Of a DNA stretch of 64,000 bases, positions 20,727-29,558 are shown piece after piece; position 1 is the stretch's first letter; each line of letters opens with the position of its first letter. The stretch comes from Nitzschia sp. DOCU1 (Eukaryota > Bacillariophyta > Bacillariophyceae > Bacillariales > Bacillariaceae). The notes below the pieces were generated by a model, which made no database searches, was not told the origin of the DNA, and saw only the letters and a list, made by a program, of their open reading frames with translations. A program made the position numbers and the translations under genes. The stretch lies in the NCBI GenBank assembly GCA_951394045.1, contig OX595992.1:620001-684000 (forward strand), given 5' to 3'.

Positions 20727-21893
20727 ATGTCCCCGAAGAAAAAGATCCTTGCTGAAGGTGCTGCCATTGGTATTTTGCTACTGTCGAAGCTGACGCTTGG
20801 AAATGGGATTCTGACTGTTCCATCACCATTTACTGCATTAGACAAAAACTTTGTTTTGTTGAGTCTTCGTGCTGCGGAAATGTGCGTGGCAGTTGATGCC
20901 GGCAATACTGCGGCAGTTGTTGCATCAACATCAGTATGGACCGACGAGCCGGACATGGCCATGGCGGTCCGCATCGAAGACATTTGTTGGGTAGCGTTTC
21001 GAGCCACAACTCATACAACTGCTGACTGGGAACAAAATCTGGATCCCAGAATGGTGGACGATGTGTGCTACGGTCGACAGTGCTGCCAAACGAGACAAGG
21101 ATTCCGAGATGCCTACGTGGACGTCGAATACCTGGACGACTTGGAGTCCACAGTCCGCGACTGTCGCCTGGAGTGTTGCCCTGATCCCGCCAATTGCAGC
21201 GACGAAGATGAAATGTGCGATGTGGTGCTGACAGGGTTTAGTCAAGGTGGTGCAATTGCCCAAGTGGCGGCCGTATTCTTACAAGATGTCAACCCAACTA
21301 CCATCACATTTGGCCAACCCCCAACCATGGATGGTTCTTGCGAAGCTCTCAATTCAGATAGACTCTACAGATTTGTCAATACAATCACAGAAGGAGGTGA
21401 TCTAAAGTACGATCCTGTACCTTTCTTGGATTATGGTGGGGTCGAACAATCAGGCCACTTGTTTGTGCTTGCGGAAGGTTCTACGGGTGTTGCTTATTAC
21501 AAGGACGAGAACGCACCGGACATCTCTTTTCCTGATGTCGCGGTTTGGAGCGTCGAGGAAGTGCACAGCATGGACACGTACATCGATCGATTAGAGGCCA
21601 TTCTGGACGCAGGAAACTTCCCGGTGTCATTGGATGGGTGGGAAATCGGAGAAGTTTGCTCGAGGGGATCCGAATGTTCGGCTCCTCACATATGTGGTTC
21701 AGGCCAATGCTCTCGGGGCGAAGTTGGCGACTCTTGCTGGTATGAAGCGGATTGTCTACCTGGGAACACCTGCGAAGGGACCTTCTCCGCTCGTTGTGAA
21801 CAAAAGCGACCAAGCGGGTCGTTTTGCAATGAGGCAGACGACTGTCAATCAGGAATTTGTCAAGTGACTTGGACAGGCATTCGATGTGGTTAG
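20727..21893 (+). CDS. Secreted class-3 lipase with Cys-rich tail (tandem copy 1)
   Basis: This is a 388-residue alpha/beta-hydrolase of the fungal-type lipase (class 3) family. After a signal peptide (AAIGILLLSKLTLGNG) the fold shows ICWVAFRATT, a Cys-rich lid region (CYGRQCCQTRQGFRDAY), the nucleophile elbow GFSQGGA near residue 170, TITFGQP, then YDPVPF with the likely catalytic Asp, and SGHLFVL with the likely His. The last 75 residues form a cysteine-rich module (CSRGSECSAPHICGSGQCS and further CxxxxxC pairs) resembling small EGF- or Dickkopf-like disulphide domains. The ATG at 20727 precedes the signal peptide. The frame upstream opens only with TTG. Likely substrates are acylglycerols. 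A paralogue follows directly downstream. Confidence 0.88.
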   Translation: MSPKKKILAEGAAIGILLLSKLTLGNGILTVPSPFTALDKNFVLLSLRAAEMCVAVDAGNTAAVVASTSVWTDEPDMAMAVRIEDICWVAFRATTHTTADWEQNLDPRMVDDVCYGRQCCQTRQGFRDAYVDVEYLDDLESTVRDCRLECCPDPANCSDEDEMCDVVLTGFSQGGAIAQVAAVFLQDVNPTTITFGQPPTMDGSCEALNSDRLYRFVNTITEGGDLKYDPVPFLDYGGVEQSGHLFVLAEGSTGVAYYKDENAPDISFPDVAVWSVEEVHSMDTYIDRLEAILDAGNFPVSLDGWEIGEVCSRGSECSAPHICGSGQCSRGEVGDSCWYEADCLPGNTCEGTFSARCEQKRPSGSFCNEADDCQSGICQVTWTGIRCG

Positions 21894-22627
21894 AAGACAG
21901 ATAAATTGGTGATGAGCAATCGAATGCGAGGCTCGTTCATTCGACATCACACTGCTACTCTGAGATTTTTCTGTTCGCATAGTTTAAAGAAGTGAGCGGG
22001 TTGCGGCCCCTCTCTGACTCGACCACCTCCCTCTCACATAATCATGCTTTTGGCTTTTCACGTGGCCGTTTATTGCTCGTGCTCGAGTAACCTGATCACG
22101 GACGCAGGCTCTGCTCGCGCCCAAGTACCCGTTTCCGCGTGAAAATCGATGACCGCTACTGACTCGACGATGCGCGGCAATCACTGTCCTTCGTGGCCCT
22201 TGTACTAAGGCTTTGATAGATGAGTGCGTCTATTCCCGACACGACTTGTAGCTAATGTAGCACAAGCGTCTTTGTTACGAGTAGAAGGAGCACGAATAAG
22301 TCAATGTACTCCTTGCTATGCTCCCCGACATTCTCCTTCGACATATCGAATGAAAAGATGGAACGTAGAGCGCGAAAAAATGAGGCGGGAAGCCCACCCA
22401 CGCCGGGCCGGCAGGCCGTTAGGACGATTCAGTCGACCGCATTGGGTCCAAATTAGTGTGAAAATTCTACGTCCAAGAAAATCGGCCACTGAAATCATGG
22501 CTGGTCCGCCGCTTTGCGGGAATAACGAATTGAGGTTGCTACCCGATCCGCCGTATCCTGCCAGTGGCGACTGCTTGAAGCATCGCAAAATACCACAAAA
22601 GATATTCCTACAAATACAACACGAACA
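21894..22627. other. Spacer between the tandem lipase genes
   Basis: About 730 bases hold the 3' UTR of lipase 1 and the promoter of lipase 2. A 135-codon plus-strand frame ends just at the lipase-2 start and reads as low-similarity, basic sequence. I regard it as non-coding. Confidence 0.4.
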
Positions 22628-23533
22628 ATGATTCAACGCCATAACCTTTCCTTTGCAGTAATCACCGCAGTCTCACTTTGGAGAATGGCGGACGGTGTTT
22701 TGACGGTTCCCTCATCCTTCACCGGAATGGATGAAAACTTTGTTCGTCTCAGTCTTCGAGCCGCAGAAATGAGTGCGGCAGTGGACGGACAAGCTTCAAT
22801 TCAAAATGCCATTACGTGGACCTATGAGCCTGACAAGGTCATGTTTGTCCGATATGAAAACATTTGCTGGGGGGCGTTCCGTTCGACGACAAGCTCAGAG
22901 GAAGACTGGGCGCAGAATCTAGATACTGGCATCGCAGATGATGTATGTTTTGAAGGACAGTGCTGTCAGACGAGACAAGGCTTTCGCGATGCTTATTTGG
23001 AGTTTGAATTTCTGGAAGAATTTGAAGAGGCAATCCGAGGCTGCAAAACTGAGTGTTGCCCTAATCCTAACAACTGCACCGACGTGGATGAAATGTGTGA
23101 TGTGGTATTGACTGGCACGAGTCAAGGCGGTGCGATAGCACAAGTAGCGGCAGTACTCCTTCGGGACCTTAACCCATCGACTATTACATTTGGGCAGCCA
23201 TATACCATGGTGGACCCATGTTTGGCACTCGATGCAGACAAGCTCTACCGTTTTGCAAACACAATTTCGAAATCTGGAACCTTGATGTATGATCCCGTAG
23301 CATTCTTTGATTATGGAGGCGCAGACCAGCTGGGACATTTGTTTGTCCTTGTCGAAGACTCCATCCCTGTTTCTTACTACGAAGAAGGCAACTATCCACA
23401 TGTCTCGTTGTGGGATCTGCTGGCTACATCTGATATCGCAAAGGTTCACAGTTTGGCTTCTTACATCAATAGGCTGGAGGCAATTCTGAAAGATGGAATA
23501 TTTCCGGTGCCAATGAACGGTTGGGGTTACTAG
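22628..23533 (+). CDS. Secreted class-3 lipase (tandem copy 2)
   Basis: A 301-residue paralogue of the preceding gene with the same order of blocks: signal peptide (NLSFAVITAVSLWRMADG), LTVPSSFTGMDENFVRLSLRAAEM, ICWGAFRSTT, CCQTRQGFRDAY, the nucleophile elbow TGTSQGGAIAQVAAV, TITFGQP, YDPVAFFDYGGADQLGHLFVL with Asp and His candidates, and the closing SLASYINRLEAIL. The Phe of the GFSQGG elbow is Thr here. The protein stops after NGWGY and lacks the Cys-rich tail of copy 1, so either this tail was lost here or gained there. The same strand and the close spacing indicate a tandem duplication. Confidence 0.88.
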   Translation: MIQRHNLSFAVITAVSLWRMADGVLTVPSSFTGMDENFVRLSLRAAEMSAAVDGQASIQNAITWTYEPDKVMFVRYENICWGAFRSTTSSEEDWAQNLDTGIADDVCFEGQCCQTRQGFRDAYLEFEFLEEFEEAIRGCKTECCPNPNNCTDVDEMCDVVLTGTSQGGAIAQVAAVLLRDLNPSTITFGQPYTMVDPCLALDADKLYRFANTISKSGTLMYDPVAFFDYGGADQLGHLFVLVEDSIPVSYYEEGNYPHVSLWDLLATSDIAKVHSLASYINRLEAILKDGIFPVPMNGWGY

Positions 23534-23683
23534 TCTTTAAAAAACTGGGAGTCAAGTGTTGATATCAAAGCCATGGAAAGGTGTCGGTTTATAGTTCCAA
23601 TTAACGGTTGGGGTTGCTACGCTTTTATAAAGCTGGGCCTAAAGGGTCGATATCAAAGTCATGGAAAGAGGTCAGTTTATAGT
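23510..23683 (+). repeat. Tandem direct repeat spanning the lipase-2 stop codon
   Basis: Two adjacent copies of about 86 bp (23510-23595 and 23597-23683) share ccaatgaacggttggggtt / ccaattaacggttggggtt, gatatcaaagccatggaaag / gatatcaaagtcatggaaag and a final cagtttatagt-like block. Copy 1 contains the last codons and stop of lipase 2. Copy 2 lies in the 3' UTR and has lost the stop. Confidence 0.85.
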
Positions 23684-23801
23684 CCGTTGGTTGCCGCTCA
23701 AATTCAACCCAGATCAATTCAGAAACCACCGAGGAAAGCCATATCATGAACTGGAATTCTACATTGTTCATCGGCAGATGAACTCGGCATCATCTTTCTA
23801 T

Positions 23802-24908
23802 TCAACCCTTTGTCAACATAGGGAGGAATTTCGCAACAACTTCAAATTCAATCTCCTCGCCTTTGAGTGAAATGTTTGGGCTTCCATCAAAAATGATTTC
23901 GTATGGACCACCACCCTTGGCGGTCCACTTGCTGCCGACTTCAATGTGAAGGCTTTCGCCCCAGGCACTGGTGTCGCCCTTTTGAAAAGCAGCACCAAGC
24001 TCGCCAGAAAGAATGGATCGCAAAGTTTTCATCATCATGCCAAAACCAGGATAATCGATTTGATGAACTACTGTAAGCTTCCCACCTTCCCACCGGGAGA
24101 CACCAAAGTTGAGATTTTTACCGCCTCCTTCCGTATCTGAAGCAAAGACCGATAGATAATGGGGGACTACCTTCTTTCGGCAAGGATAGCTAAAGATTAT
24201 ACCCAGAAAGGTAGAAGCCAAGGCGAGACCACCAAAAGCTCCCTGGATGTGGCGTTTTGAATCCAAATTCTCAATTAAGTATTTCTGAAATCCCGAAAAG
24301 GCCACAATCGTCGCGTATCTAGTTGTAGCACCGTCAGCAGTGCACTTGATTAGATTGACTCTCTTGACGCGACCCGCGCCCATGGCCATGTCAATTGTAT
24401 CTTCCACGGTCCAGTCGGGATCGCCAAAGGCATCGGCCGACAAGACATTGCTGGATCCCCCCGGCAAGGGCAGAATGGGCGCATATGGCCACTTCTCCCC
24501 GTGTTTTGTCAAGACCAACTGCAGGCACTCCGTAATCGTTGAATCGCCAGATAGAAAGGCAAGGCATTTATAAGGGGACAAATCCTTTGTCTGGCTCAGA
24601 TTTCTAACGTCCTCGGAGCCAGTGGTCACATAAACCTCAACGACACGACCATGCTTCTCAAATTCCGCCACAGCTTGAGCGAATCGAGCTTGGGCTTTCC
24701 CTCCTCCACTTGCAGGATTGACAATCAACAAAACGTCATTTTCGTCCGATACTACGTCGTCTCGTTTCGTCTTGTATCCATGATTTGCTTCTTTGAACTT
24801 TTTCAGACTGGCAATCCAACGGCGTTTCCCATAGTGGAAACATGTTAATACCGCCACGACAGTTGCGGAAGTGACAATGCCGACAATGGCACTTCCAGAA
24901 AGTGTCAT
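23802..24908 (-). CDS. Diacylglycerol / sphingoid-base kinase-like protein
   Basis: A 368-residue protein with one N-terminal membrane segment (AIVGIVTSATVVAVLTCF) and a lipid-kinase catalytic domain: VLLIVNPASGGGKAQARF at the beginning, VVEVYVTTGSEDVRNL, then the nucleotide loop LSGDSTITE, PLPGGSSNVLSADAFG and a beta-sandwich C-terminal half. The family phosphorylates diacylglycerol, ceramide or sphingosine at membranes. The loop that normally reads GGDGT or SGDG has Ser instead of the last Gly here, and PLPGGSSN replaces the usual GTGN/GSGN, so activity or specificity may differ. The ATG at 24908 is used. A good-looking splice acceptor (tttttgcag) lies just upstream on this strand, so a 5' exon is possible, but I could not find an in-phase donor. 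Confidence 0.82.
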   Translation of the reverse strand: MTLSGSAIVGIVTSATVVAVLTCFHYGKRRWIASLKKFKEANHGYKTKRDDVVSDENDVLLIVNPASGGGKAQARFAQAVAEFEKHGRVVEVYVTTGSEDVRNLSQTKDLSPYKCLAFLSGDSTITECLQLVLTKHGEKWPYAPILPLPGGSSNVLSADAFGDPDWTVEDTIDMAMGAGRVKRVNLIKCTADGATTRYATIVAFSGFQKYLIENLDSKRHIQGAFGGLALASTFLGIIFSYPCRKKVVPHYLSVFASDTEGGGKNLNFGVSRWEGGKLTVVHQIDYPGFGMMMKTLRSILSGELGAAFQKGDTSAWGESLHIEVGSKWTAKGGGPYEIIFDGSPNISLKGEEIEFEVVAKFLPMLTKG

Positions 24909-25465
24909 ACTGCGCTCGAAAATGACCTGCAAAAATTCGTTTAGGTTTTATGACAACACAACCCAGTCGATTGCGGATCACCGACAAAGGCGGTGATTGG
25001 CGAAGTCAGGCCACTAACATGTTGTTGTGCTGTGTCTCGAGTGGCAACATTGGCTTCAGTTTCGTCTGTCTTACGCATTTTTGTCCCTTCCGGCAACACG
25101 AATAAACACAAACGACGGCGACAATGCACAACAAAGAATGGTGGAATAAGGCCCCCCCGCCCAGACCGAATATTTGTCAGCCCGAGATGCGAAAGATACT
25201 TTCCGAGCCAGCCGATCCGTTCGGTGGTCGGATGATTCGATTCGTGACTTGCAACTGTATCCAGTGAGTCAATCCAATCATGCGTTGAAGGACGCCACGT
25301 CACCAAAGATCCAAAAGATACCGATACCGATGGAGGGAACAAAAGAGTGAAAGAAAACGCGAGAAAGAGTTCCGAGAAGAAAAGGGATTTGTCGACGAGC
25401 TTTAGTGGTCATTGTTATGATCCATCCCATCTTCGGCAAGAAGATTTCCAGAGAAGCTTTTCAAT
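24909..25465. other. Divergent intergenic region
   Basis: This lies between the lipid-kinase-like gene and the lumenal-protein gene. The minus strand carries an open frame (24941-25342) that might contain a 5' exon of the kinase gene, but phases did not fit. Both promoters must be here. Confidence 0.4.
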
Positions 25466-26368
25466 ATGTTTCGCTTGGTCAAGTTCCTCGTGCTCCTGTC
25501 TTCGGCATGTGCCTATACCCCTCACCAGGTCAACAATGCTCCCGCCAAGACTTTCTTAAAGAACGTTGCCTCGCCCGAACGTCTTTCGTCCGTGGCTGCA
25601 TCCGCAGCGTTGGCTGTTTTGCTCTCCACCACAGAACCAGCGTGGGCCACAAGTAGTACGGCAGCCCAAATTCACTTAAATAGTTTGCCACCCTCGACAA
25701 TCTCTGTGCAAATCGGAGATTTGCCGGTGGTTGGAAAGTTGCTTTCCGGAACCTACACCAAGGTTGATGGTGCACCTGTGGGCACTCCAGCTGTTTTGAT
25801 CAAGAGTCCGAATGACAAGCTTTCGGCCATCAAGAATGTCGCCACAGGTGGTCACTTGGAGTTTGACGTTGATGGATTGATTTCGACGCACCTCAATGTT
25901 GACGTGGCGTCCAGTAATGGGGGCGAAGCCACCGTACGAGTGGCCTCGTCGTTGATCCCACCATTGCCGTTCAAGAATAGCGCCAGCGGATTCACTGGAG
26001 TTGTTGCGGAGAGCAAGGGCCCCAGCAAGTCTGCTGCCAAGGTTTCGCTGACAAGCCTACCACCCACGGCCATTGATATCGAGATTGGAGACCTTCCTGT
26101 GATCGGAAGCCTCCTTTCCGGTGTTTACACTAAAGTTGATTCCATGCCCGCGGGAAGTTCTGCGGCTATCGTTATTGAATCGCCAAAGGACAAGCTTTCT
26201 GCCATCAAGGCTGTTGCCAGTGGTGGTCACTTGGAATTTGACGTTGACGGGGTGCTAACCACCCACTTGGACGTGGACATTGCGGCTGACAAGGCCGGGG
26301 TTGCCACAGTCAAAGTCAAGTCTCCACTCATCCCCGCGTTGCCTTTTAAGAACACTGCCAGTCTGTAG
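25466..26368 (+). CDS. Thylakoid-lumen-targeted protein with two tandem domains
   Basis: A 300-residue intronless protein with layered N-terminal targeting: a signal peptide (FRLVKFLVLLSSACA then YTPHQ), a short transit-like stretch, and a second hydrophobic segment (SSVAASAALAVLLSTTEPAWA) ending in an A-X-A site. This is the arrangement expected for the thylakoid lumen; without twin arginines it would use the Sec route. The mature part is two copies of a domain of about 109 residues (66-174 and 190-299) sharing SLPPSTISVQIGDLPVVG / SLPPTAIDIEIGDLPVIG, LLSGTYTKVD / LLSGVYTKVD, SPNDKLSAIK / SPKDKLSAIK, GGHLEFDVDG and PLPFKN / ALPFKN. I do not recognise the domain. Its predicted alternating beta pattern suggests a small beta-barrel or sandwich. 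Confidence 0.82.
   Translation: MFRLVKFLVLLSSACAYTPHQVNNAPAKTFLKNVASPERLSSVAASAALAVLLSTTEPAWATSSTAAQIHLNSLPPSTISVQIGDLPVVGKLLSGTYTKVDGAPVGTPAVLIKSPNDKLSAIKNVATGGHLEFDVDGLISTHLNVDVASSNGGEATVRVASSLIPPLPFKNSASGFTGVVAESKGPSKSAAKVSLTSLPPTAIDIEIGDLPVIGSLLSGVYTKVDSMPAGSSAAIVIESPKDKLSAIKAVASGGHLEFDVDGVLTTHLDVDIAADKAGVATVKVKSPLIPALPFKNTASL
25661..26362 (+). repeat. Internal tandem duplication of a ~330 bp coding unit
   Basis: Units 25661-25987 and 26033-26362 encode the two homologous domains of the lumenal protein. Nucleotide similarity is still visible over ggtggtcacttggagtttga / ggtggtcacttggaatttga and gacaagctttcggccatcaa / gacaagctttctgccatcaa, so the duplication is moderately recent or kept by selection or conversion. 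Confidence 0.85.
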
Positions 26369-26607
26369 GAGATTCATGTCAACGTATTAGGGGACGCAAC
26401 ATGTCAAAAAATGACGTAGCAACGATTGTGGATCGCCCCAGCTACGATACCTCAGAGAGGATTGGTCGAATCTGGCCGCCCATGCGGCCTACTCTCGTTG
26501 CACCAGAAGCAGCTTCAGCACAAACGGTCATGCAATATTGGTTCGATACACGAGGAAGATTTAGCTCTACACTGGAAATCTATAGGAAATTTCATCAACT
26601 ACATAGC

Positions 26608-28413
26608 TCAACTTTCGCCGTAGTCTGATGCGATACCTCGTTGTCCAACGACGGCAGCTTTGGCCTCCGTTTGACCTGCCAGTGTGTTCAGACCTTGGTA
26701 CTCCCGCTGTTTGAGAAAGTTGGCTGCTTCACTCTTATACGCGGTCACCTGGCCACGACCTGGCAAGTGTTTTAAGTCCAAATCTGTCGGAGAAGCTGCA
26801 CTTGATTTTTCTACATACTTGCCAGTAACCAAGGAGAAGTACGGAGCATCGTCTTCCTCATCGTCTGCCTTTTGACTCTCGTTCGATGCGCCATACGTGG
26901 ATCCCAGGACATCCTGACAGTCCAAGCTGTAGGCCTGGGCGCCCCACTCCAAATTTCCCAATGCCACATCCAGCTCCAATGGCGTAATCACAGGTACGTG
27001 GTACTCTCGCTCATCGTTGAGCAACGAGTGCTCTCGACAAGCCACAAGTACAAAACATTCAATTTCGGCAAAGTTGGCCAATTTGGCCGGATTTATCTTC
27101 CCCACGGCAAAACTGTATGAAGACTTTCCCGCGTCATGAATCCGTGCTTGCAAAGTCTTGACCACCTCCACCAGATGCTGTTGCGACAGGTTCGAGACGA
27201 GAATTCCCATAACATTAGCATCTCGTGCTTTTTGAGTCAAGAAAAATCTTCGGTTTAATTGCTTTTGGAGCGCCACGGGAATCGACGTCGAAAGGCTTTG
27301 TGCTTTGGGAGAATAGGTCCAATACGCCTTCGGGGCCACCGGTAGAGAGAACAATCGAAGCATGATATTGACGTATTGGCGTTTGGAAGTTGATTCCGAC
27401 TCTCCAACATATAGTATAGTGTATTCAGAAAGTGCGCCCCACGATTCAATGCTTTCAGGGAGTTCCAAGCCGCCGAGGACCGATGACGGTCGAATTTGGT
27501 CATCAACCTCGGTACTGTCGTCCTGAGCCCTGGATATGGCCCCGGGACCCAGTCCCTGATCATTGTCACCACGACAACAAGCGTTATCAGAAGCATGCTC
27601 TCGATTACAACATGCATTGTTTGCTCCTACTGCTCTGCGTGCCTTCTTGGTCGGTTCAGGTATTTTGCCAACCGCCACATTTGGAATCCCGGCATTGTTG
27701 AGAGATAGCCGCAGAATTTCCATTGCATGCTGGTATCCAACGTGGTAGAGTATAAGTAGGTGGTGTGGCATCGGGGATCCTTCCTTGCAAATGCAGTCGA
27801 CGGCATTTGCAACATCCATTTCCAGGCGGCCAAAGCTGTAAATCACTGGAAGCGTCCCAGTCGGACTCAAACACGCATGACCATAGTGCACAATGAGATC
27901 CGCCTGTAAATGCAAAGCCGCCACCTCATCTGGACAACAAGCACCGACTGTTGTGTCTCCCAGGCAAAACACAAATGGCGTTGTAGTTGATGGAATTAAT
28001 TCCGTCAAACGCGCTTCCATCAGCCAGCATACTTCAGGGCTGTCGTCCAGTAGCTCGTCTGGAAATTGTAGCGCGATTCGAAACTCGTTTTCCTCCGTCG
28101 CTTTCGACTGGCACCGTTCCATCAATTCTTGGGATATCCGATCGATTTCATAGTAGTCTTCCAGCGACACGGATCCTCGAATCGACGCGGGTGTTTCCAG
28201 AGGAGTTGCGCTGGACAACGCCGTCGCAGCCGCCTCTTCCTGCATGACGCGTGATCCATCGTCGAAAATAAGTTGAGGTGGCGGGGCCCTCTTCCCAGCT
28301 TTTTCACTCATTGCAAGAAGGGCAAAGTCAAAGGAAGAACGAATGCATCGAACAACCGTAATGGCACGATCTTTTTGCCCAACTACCGGTAGCATTGTCG
28401 AGGGTCCAGTCAT
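26608..28413 (-). CDS. DPH2: Diphthamide biosynthesis protein 2
   Basis: DPH2 partners DPH1 in the first step of diphthamide formation on elongation factor 2. There, a [4Fe-4S] cluster enzyme transfers the 3-amino-3-carboxypropyl group of SAM to a histidine. The 601-residue protein shows FRIALQFPDELLDDS, FVFCLGDTTVGACCPDEVAA, DLIVHYGHACLSPTGTLPVIY, YWTYSPKAQS, VMGILVSNLSQQHLVEVV and FVLVACREHSLLNDEREYHVPVITPLEL, all in family order. Conserved cysteines are present in GACC, GHAC and VAC. An insertion near residue 270 is rich in cysteine (NNACCNREHASDNACC) and is not part of the usual family. The N-terminus may begin at residue 35 (MSEKAGKRAPPPQ) instead of the first ATG. Intronless. Confidence 0.93.
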   Translation of the reverse strand: MTGPSTMLPVVGQKDRAITVVRCIRSSFDFALLAMSEKAGKRAPPPQLIFDDGSRVMQEEAAATALSSATPLETPASIRGSVSLEDYYEIDRISQELMERCQSKATEENEFRIALQFPDELLDDSPEVCWLMEARLTELIPSTTTPFVFCLGDTTVGACCPDEVAALHLQADLIVHYGHACLSPTGTLPVIYSFGRLEMDVANAVDCICKEGSPMPHHLLILYHVGYQHAMEILRLSLNNAGIPNVAVGKIPEPTKKARRAVGANNACCNREHASDNACCRGDNDQGLGPGAISRAQDDSTEVDDQIRPSSVLGGLELPESIESWGALSEYTILYVGESESTSKRQYVNIMLRLFSLPVAPKAYWTYSPKAQSLSTSIPVALQKQLNRRFFLTQKARDANVMGILVSNLSQQHLVEVVKTLQARIHDAGKSSYSFAVGKINPAKLANFAEIECFVLVACREHSLLNDEREYHVPVITPLELDVALGNLEWGAQAYSLDCQDVLGSTYGASNESQKADDEEDDAPYFSLVTGKYVEKSSAASPTDLDLKHLPGRGQVTAYKSEAANFLKQREYQGLNTLAGQTEAKAAVVGQRGIASDYGES

Positions 28414-29030
28414 TTTTTTTGTTGGTTGTCGTTATTGGTCGTGCAGCGCCACCGCGCGCTTCACACGGACGACGGACGGAGCTTCTCCGGAGCCAGCGGA
28501 ATGAGGACTTCGTTTCTTGTTGGGCCTGATTCGAAAATATCTCGCTGACTTCTTTGGTCCCATGAATGAACGAACTTGAATGCGATGAATGAACTACAAT
28601 GATAAAGCCCTTCCGATTTCCGGTATTGTCAACGAATATGTTCGCCTAACAATGTGTATGGCCTGTTCTCTAAGACGTTTCTCTCAGTACAAAATCAACG
28701 TGTGAATATCGAAAGTCGAAATATCAAAATGACCAATGGAGTATCAAAATCCGAACCAAAAGAATGCTTCTATGCCCTTTCGACGGAAAGCTTTAGAATA
28801 GCCCCTTCGTTTGTACTTAGGGAAACCTCCTTCGAGAAGCCCGATCCGAACGCGCATCAAGATGTCCTTCAACGATGGAAACTTCGCATCCCTCGCAAGA
28901 AGAAGTTCCACAAAAATCAATTTTCTCATCCCATCACATCCATCACATAAAATTCGTTCCTTGGTCCAATTGCCAACCAACGACACAGCAAAGCAATACC
29001 CTTGATCCAAACTTATCTTCCAAAATCGCC
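28414..29030. other. Region upstream of the LRR gene
   Basis: This holds the DPH2 promoter and the long 5' side of the LRR gene. A 73-codon frame (28729-28950, ATG start) and an in-frame ATG at 28875 that would extend the LRR protein by 52 residues are present. The extension is His/Ser/Gln-rich and unlike the LRR part, so I treat it as leader sequence. Confidence 0.4.
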
Positions 29031-29558
29031 ATGAAGATTATCGAAGAAATCCAAGACAACGCCATCACGAAGCTTCGCTTCACAGGCTATGATGACGACG
29101 TCATCGACAACATCCACGAGGTCATCGGCGCCATCAAGAAGAACTCGTCCATCTTGACCATCGATTTTGTTCAAGATTTTTTGGGATGTGTGCGTCATGA
29201 TGCTCGTACTGAACTTTTCCAAGCAATTTGCAGAATCCCTTGTCTTCAAGAAGTGCACCTGGACGAAGGTCTCATCCAAATTGTTGACATTGCAGAATTG
29301 CTTTGCGAGGTGCAGGGCTTGAAGGTTTTGACCTTGAAGGGCATTGTGCTCCAAGGAGTCGAAGAGGATTTCAATGCTACTGAAATGTCTCTTCATCAAC
29401 ACCGTTCGCTGAAAGAGTTTACCATGGACAACTGCCGACCCGCGGTAGAAGGAATGTCCATGGAGACTCTGGAACTTGCTGGCAAAAAGCAAAGTGGGGC
29501 ACCAGTCGGGTCCATCCGAACGTCGTCGCCCAACCCTGCCAATGCTAGAACTGCCTAA
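29031..29558 (+). CDS. Short leucine-rich-repeat protein
   Basis: A 175-residue protein starting at a well-placed ATG (aatcgccATGaag). It contains four or five ribonuclease-inhibitor-like repeats with the pattern LxxLxLxxN/C: ITKLRFTGYDDDVIDNI, SSILTIDFVQDFLG, LQEVHLDEGLIQIVDI, LKVLTLKGIVLQGV, LKEFTMDNCRPAVEGMSMETL. A basic Ser/Pro tail follows. The function is unknown. Such LRR proteins serve as protein-binding scaffolds. It is short compared with typical LRR proteins and may be a truncated member of a diatom family. No signal peptide is present, so cytosolic or nuclear location is likely. Confidence 0.65.
   Translation: MKIIEEIQDNAITKLRFTGYDDDVIDNIHEVIGAIKKNSSILTIDFVQDFLGCVRHDARTELFQAICRIPCLQEVHLDEGLIQIVDIAELLCEVQGLKVLTLKGIVLQGVEEDFNATEMSLHQHRSLKEFTMDNCRPAVEGMSMETLELAGKKQSGAPVGSIRTSSPNPANARTA

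Noticed and set aside
22224..22631. 135-codon plus-strand frame before lipase 2
   Set aside because: Ends four bases into the lipase start and shows no family signal; most likely leader sequence.
24941..25342. Possible 5' exon of the lipid-kinase-like gene on the minus strand
   Set aside because: A good acceptor exists at about 24927, but the GT donors available do not keep the reading frame with it.
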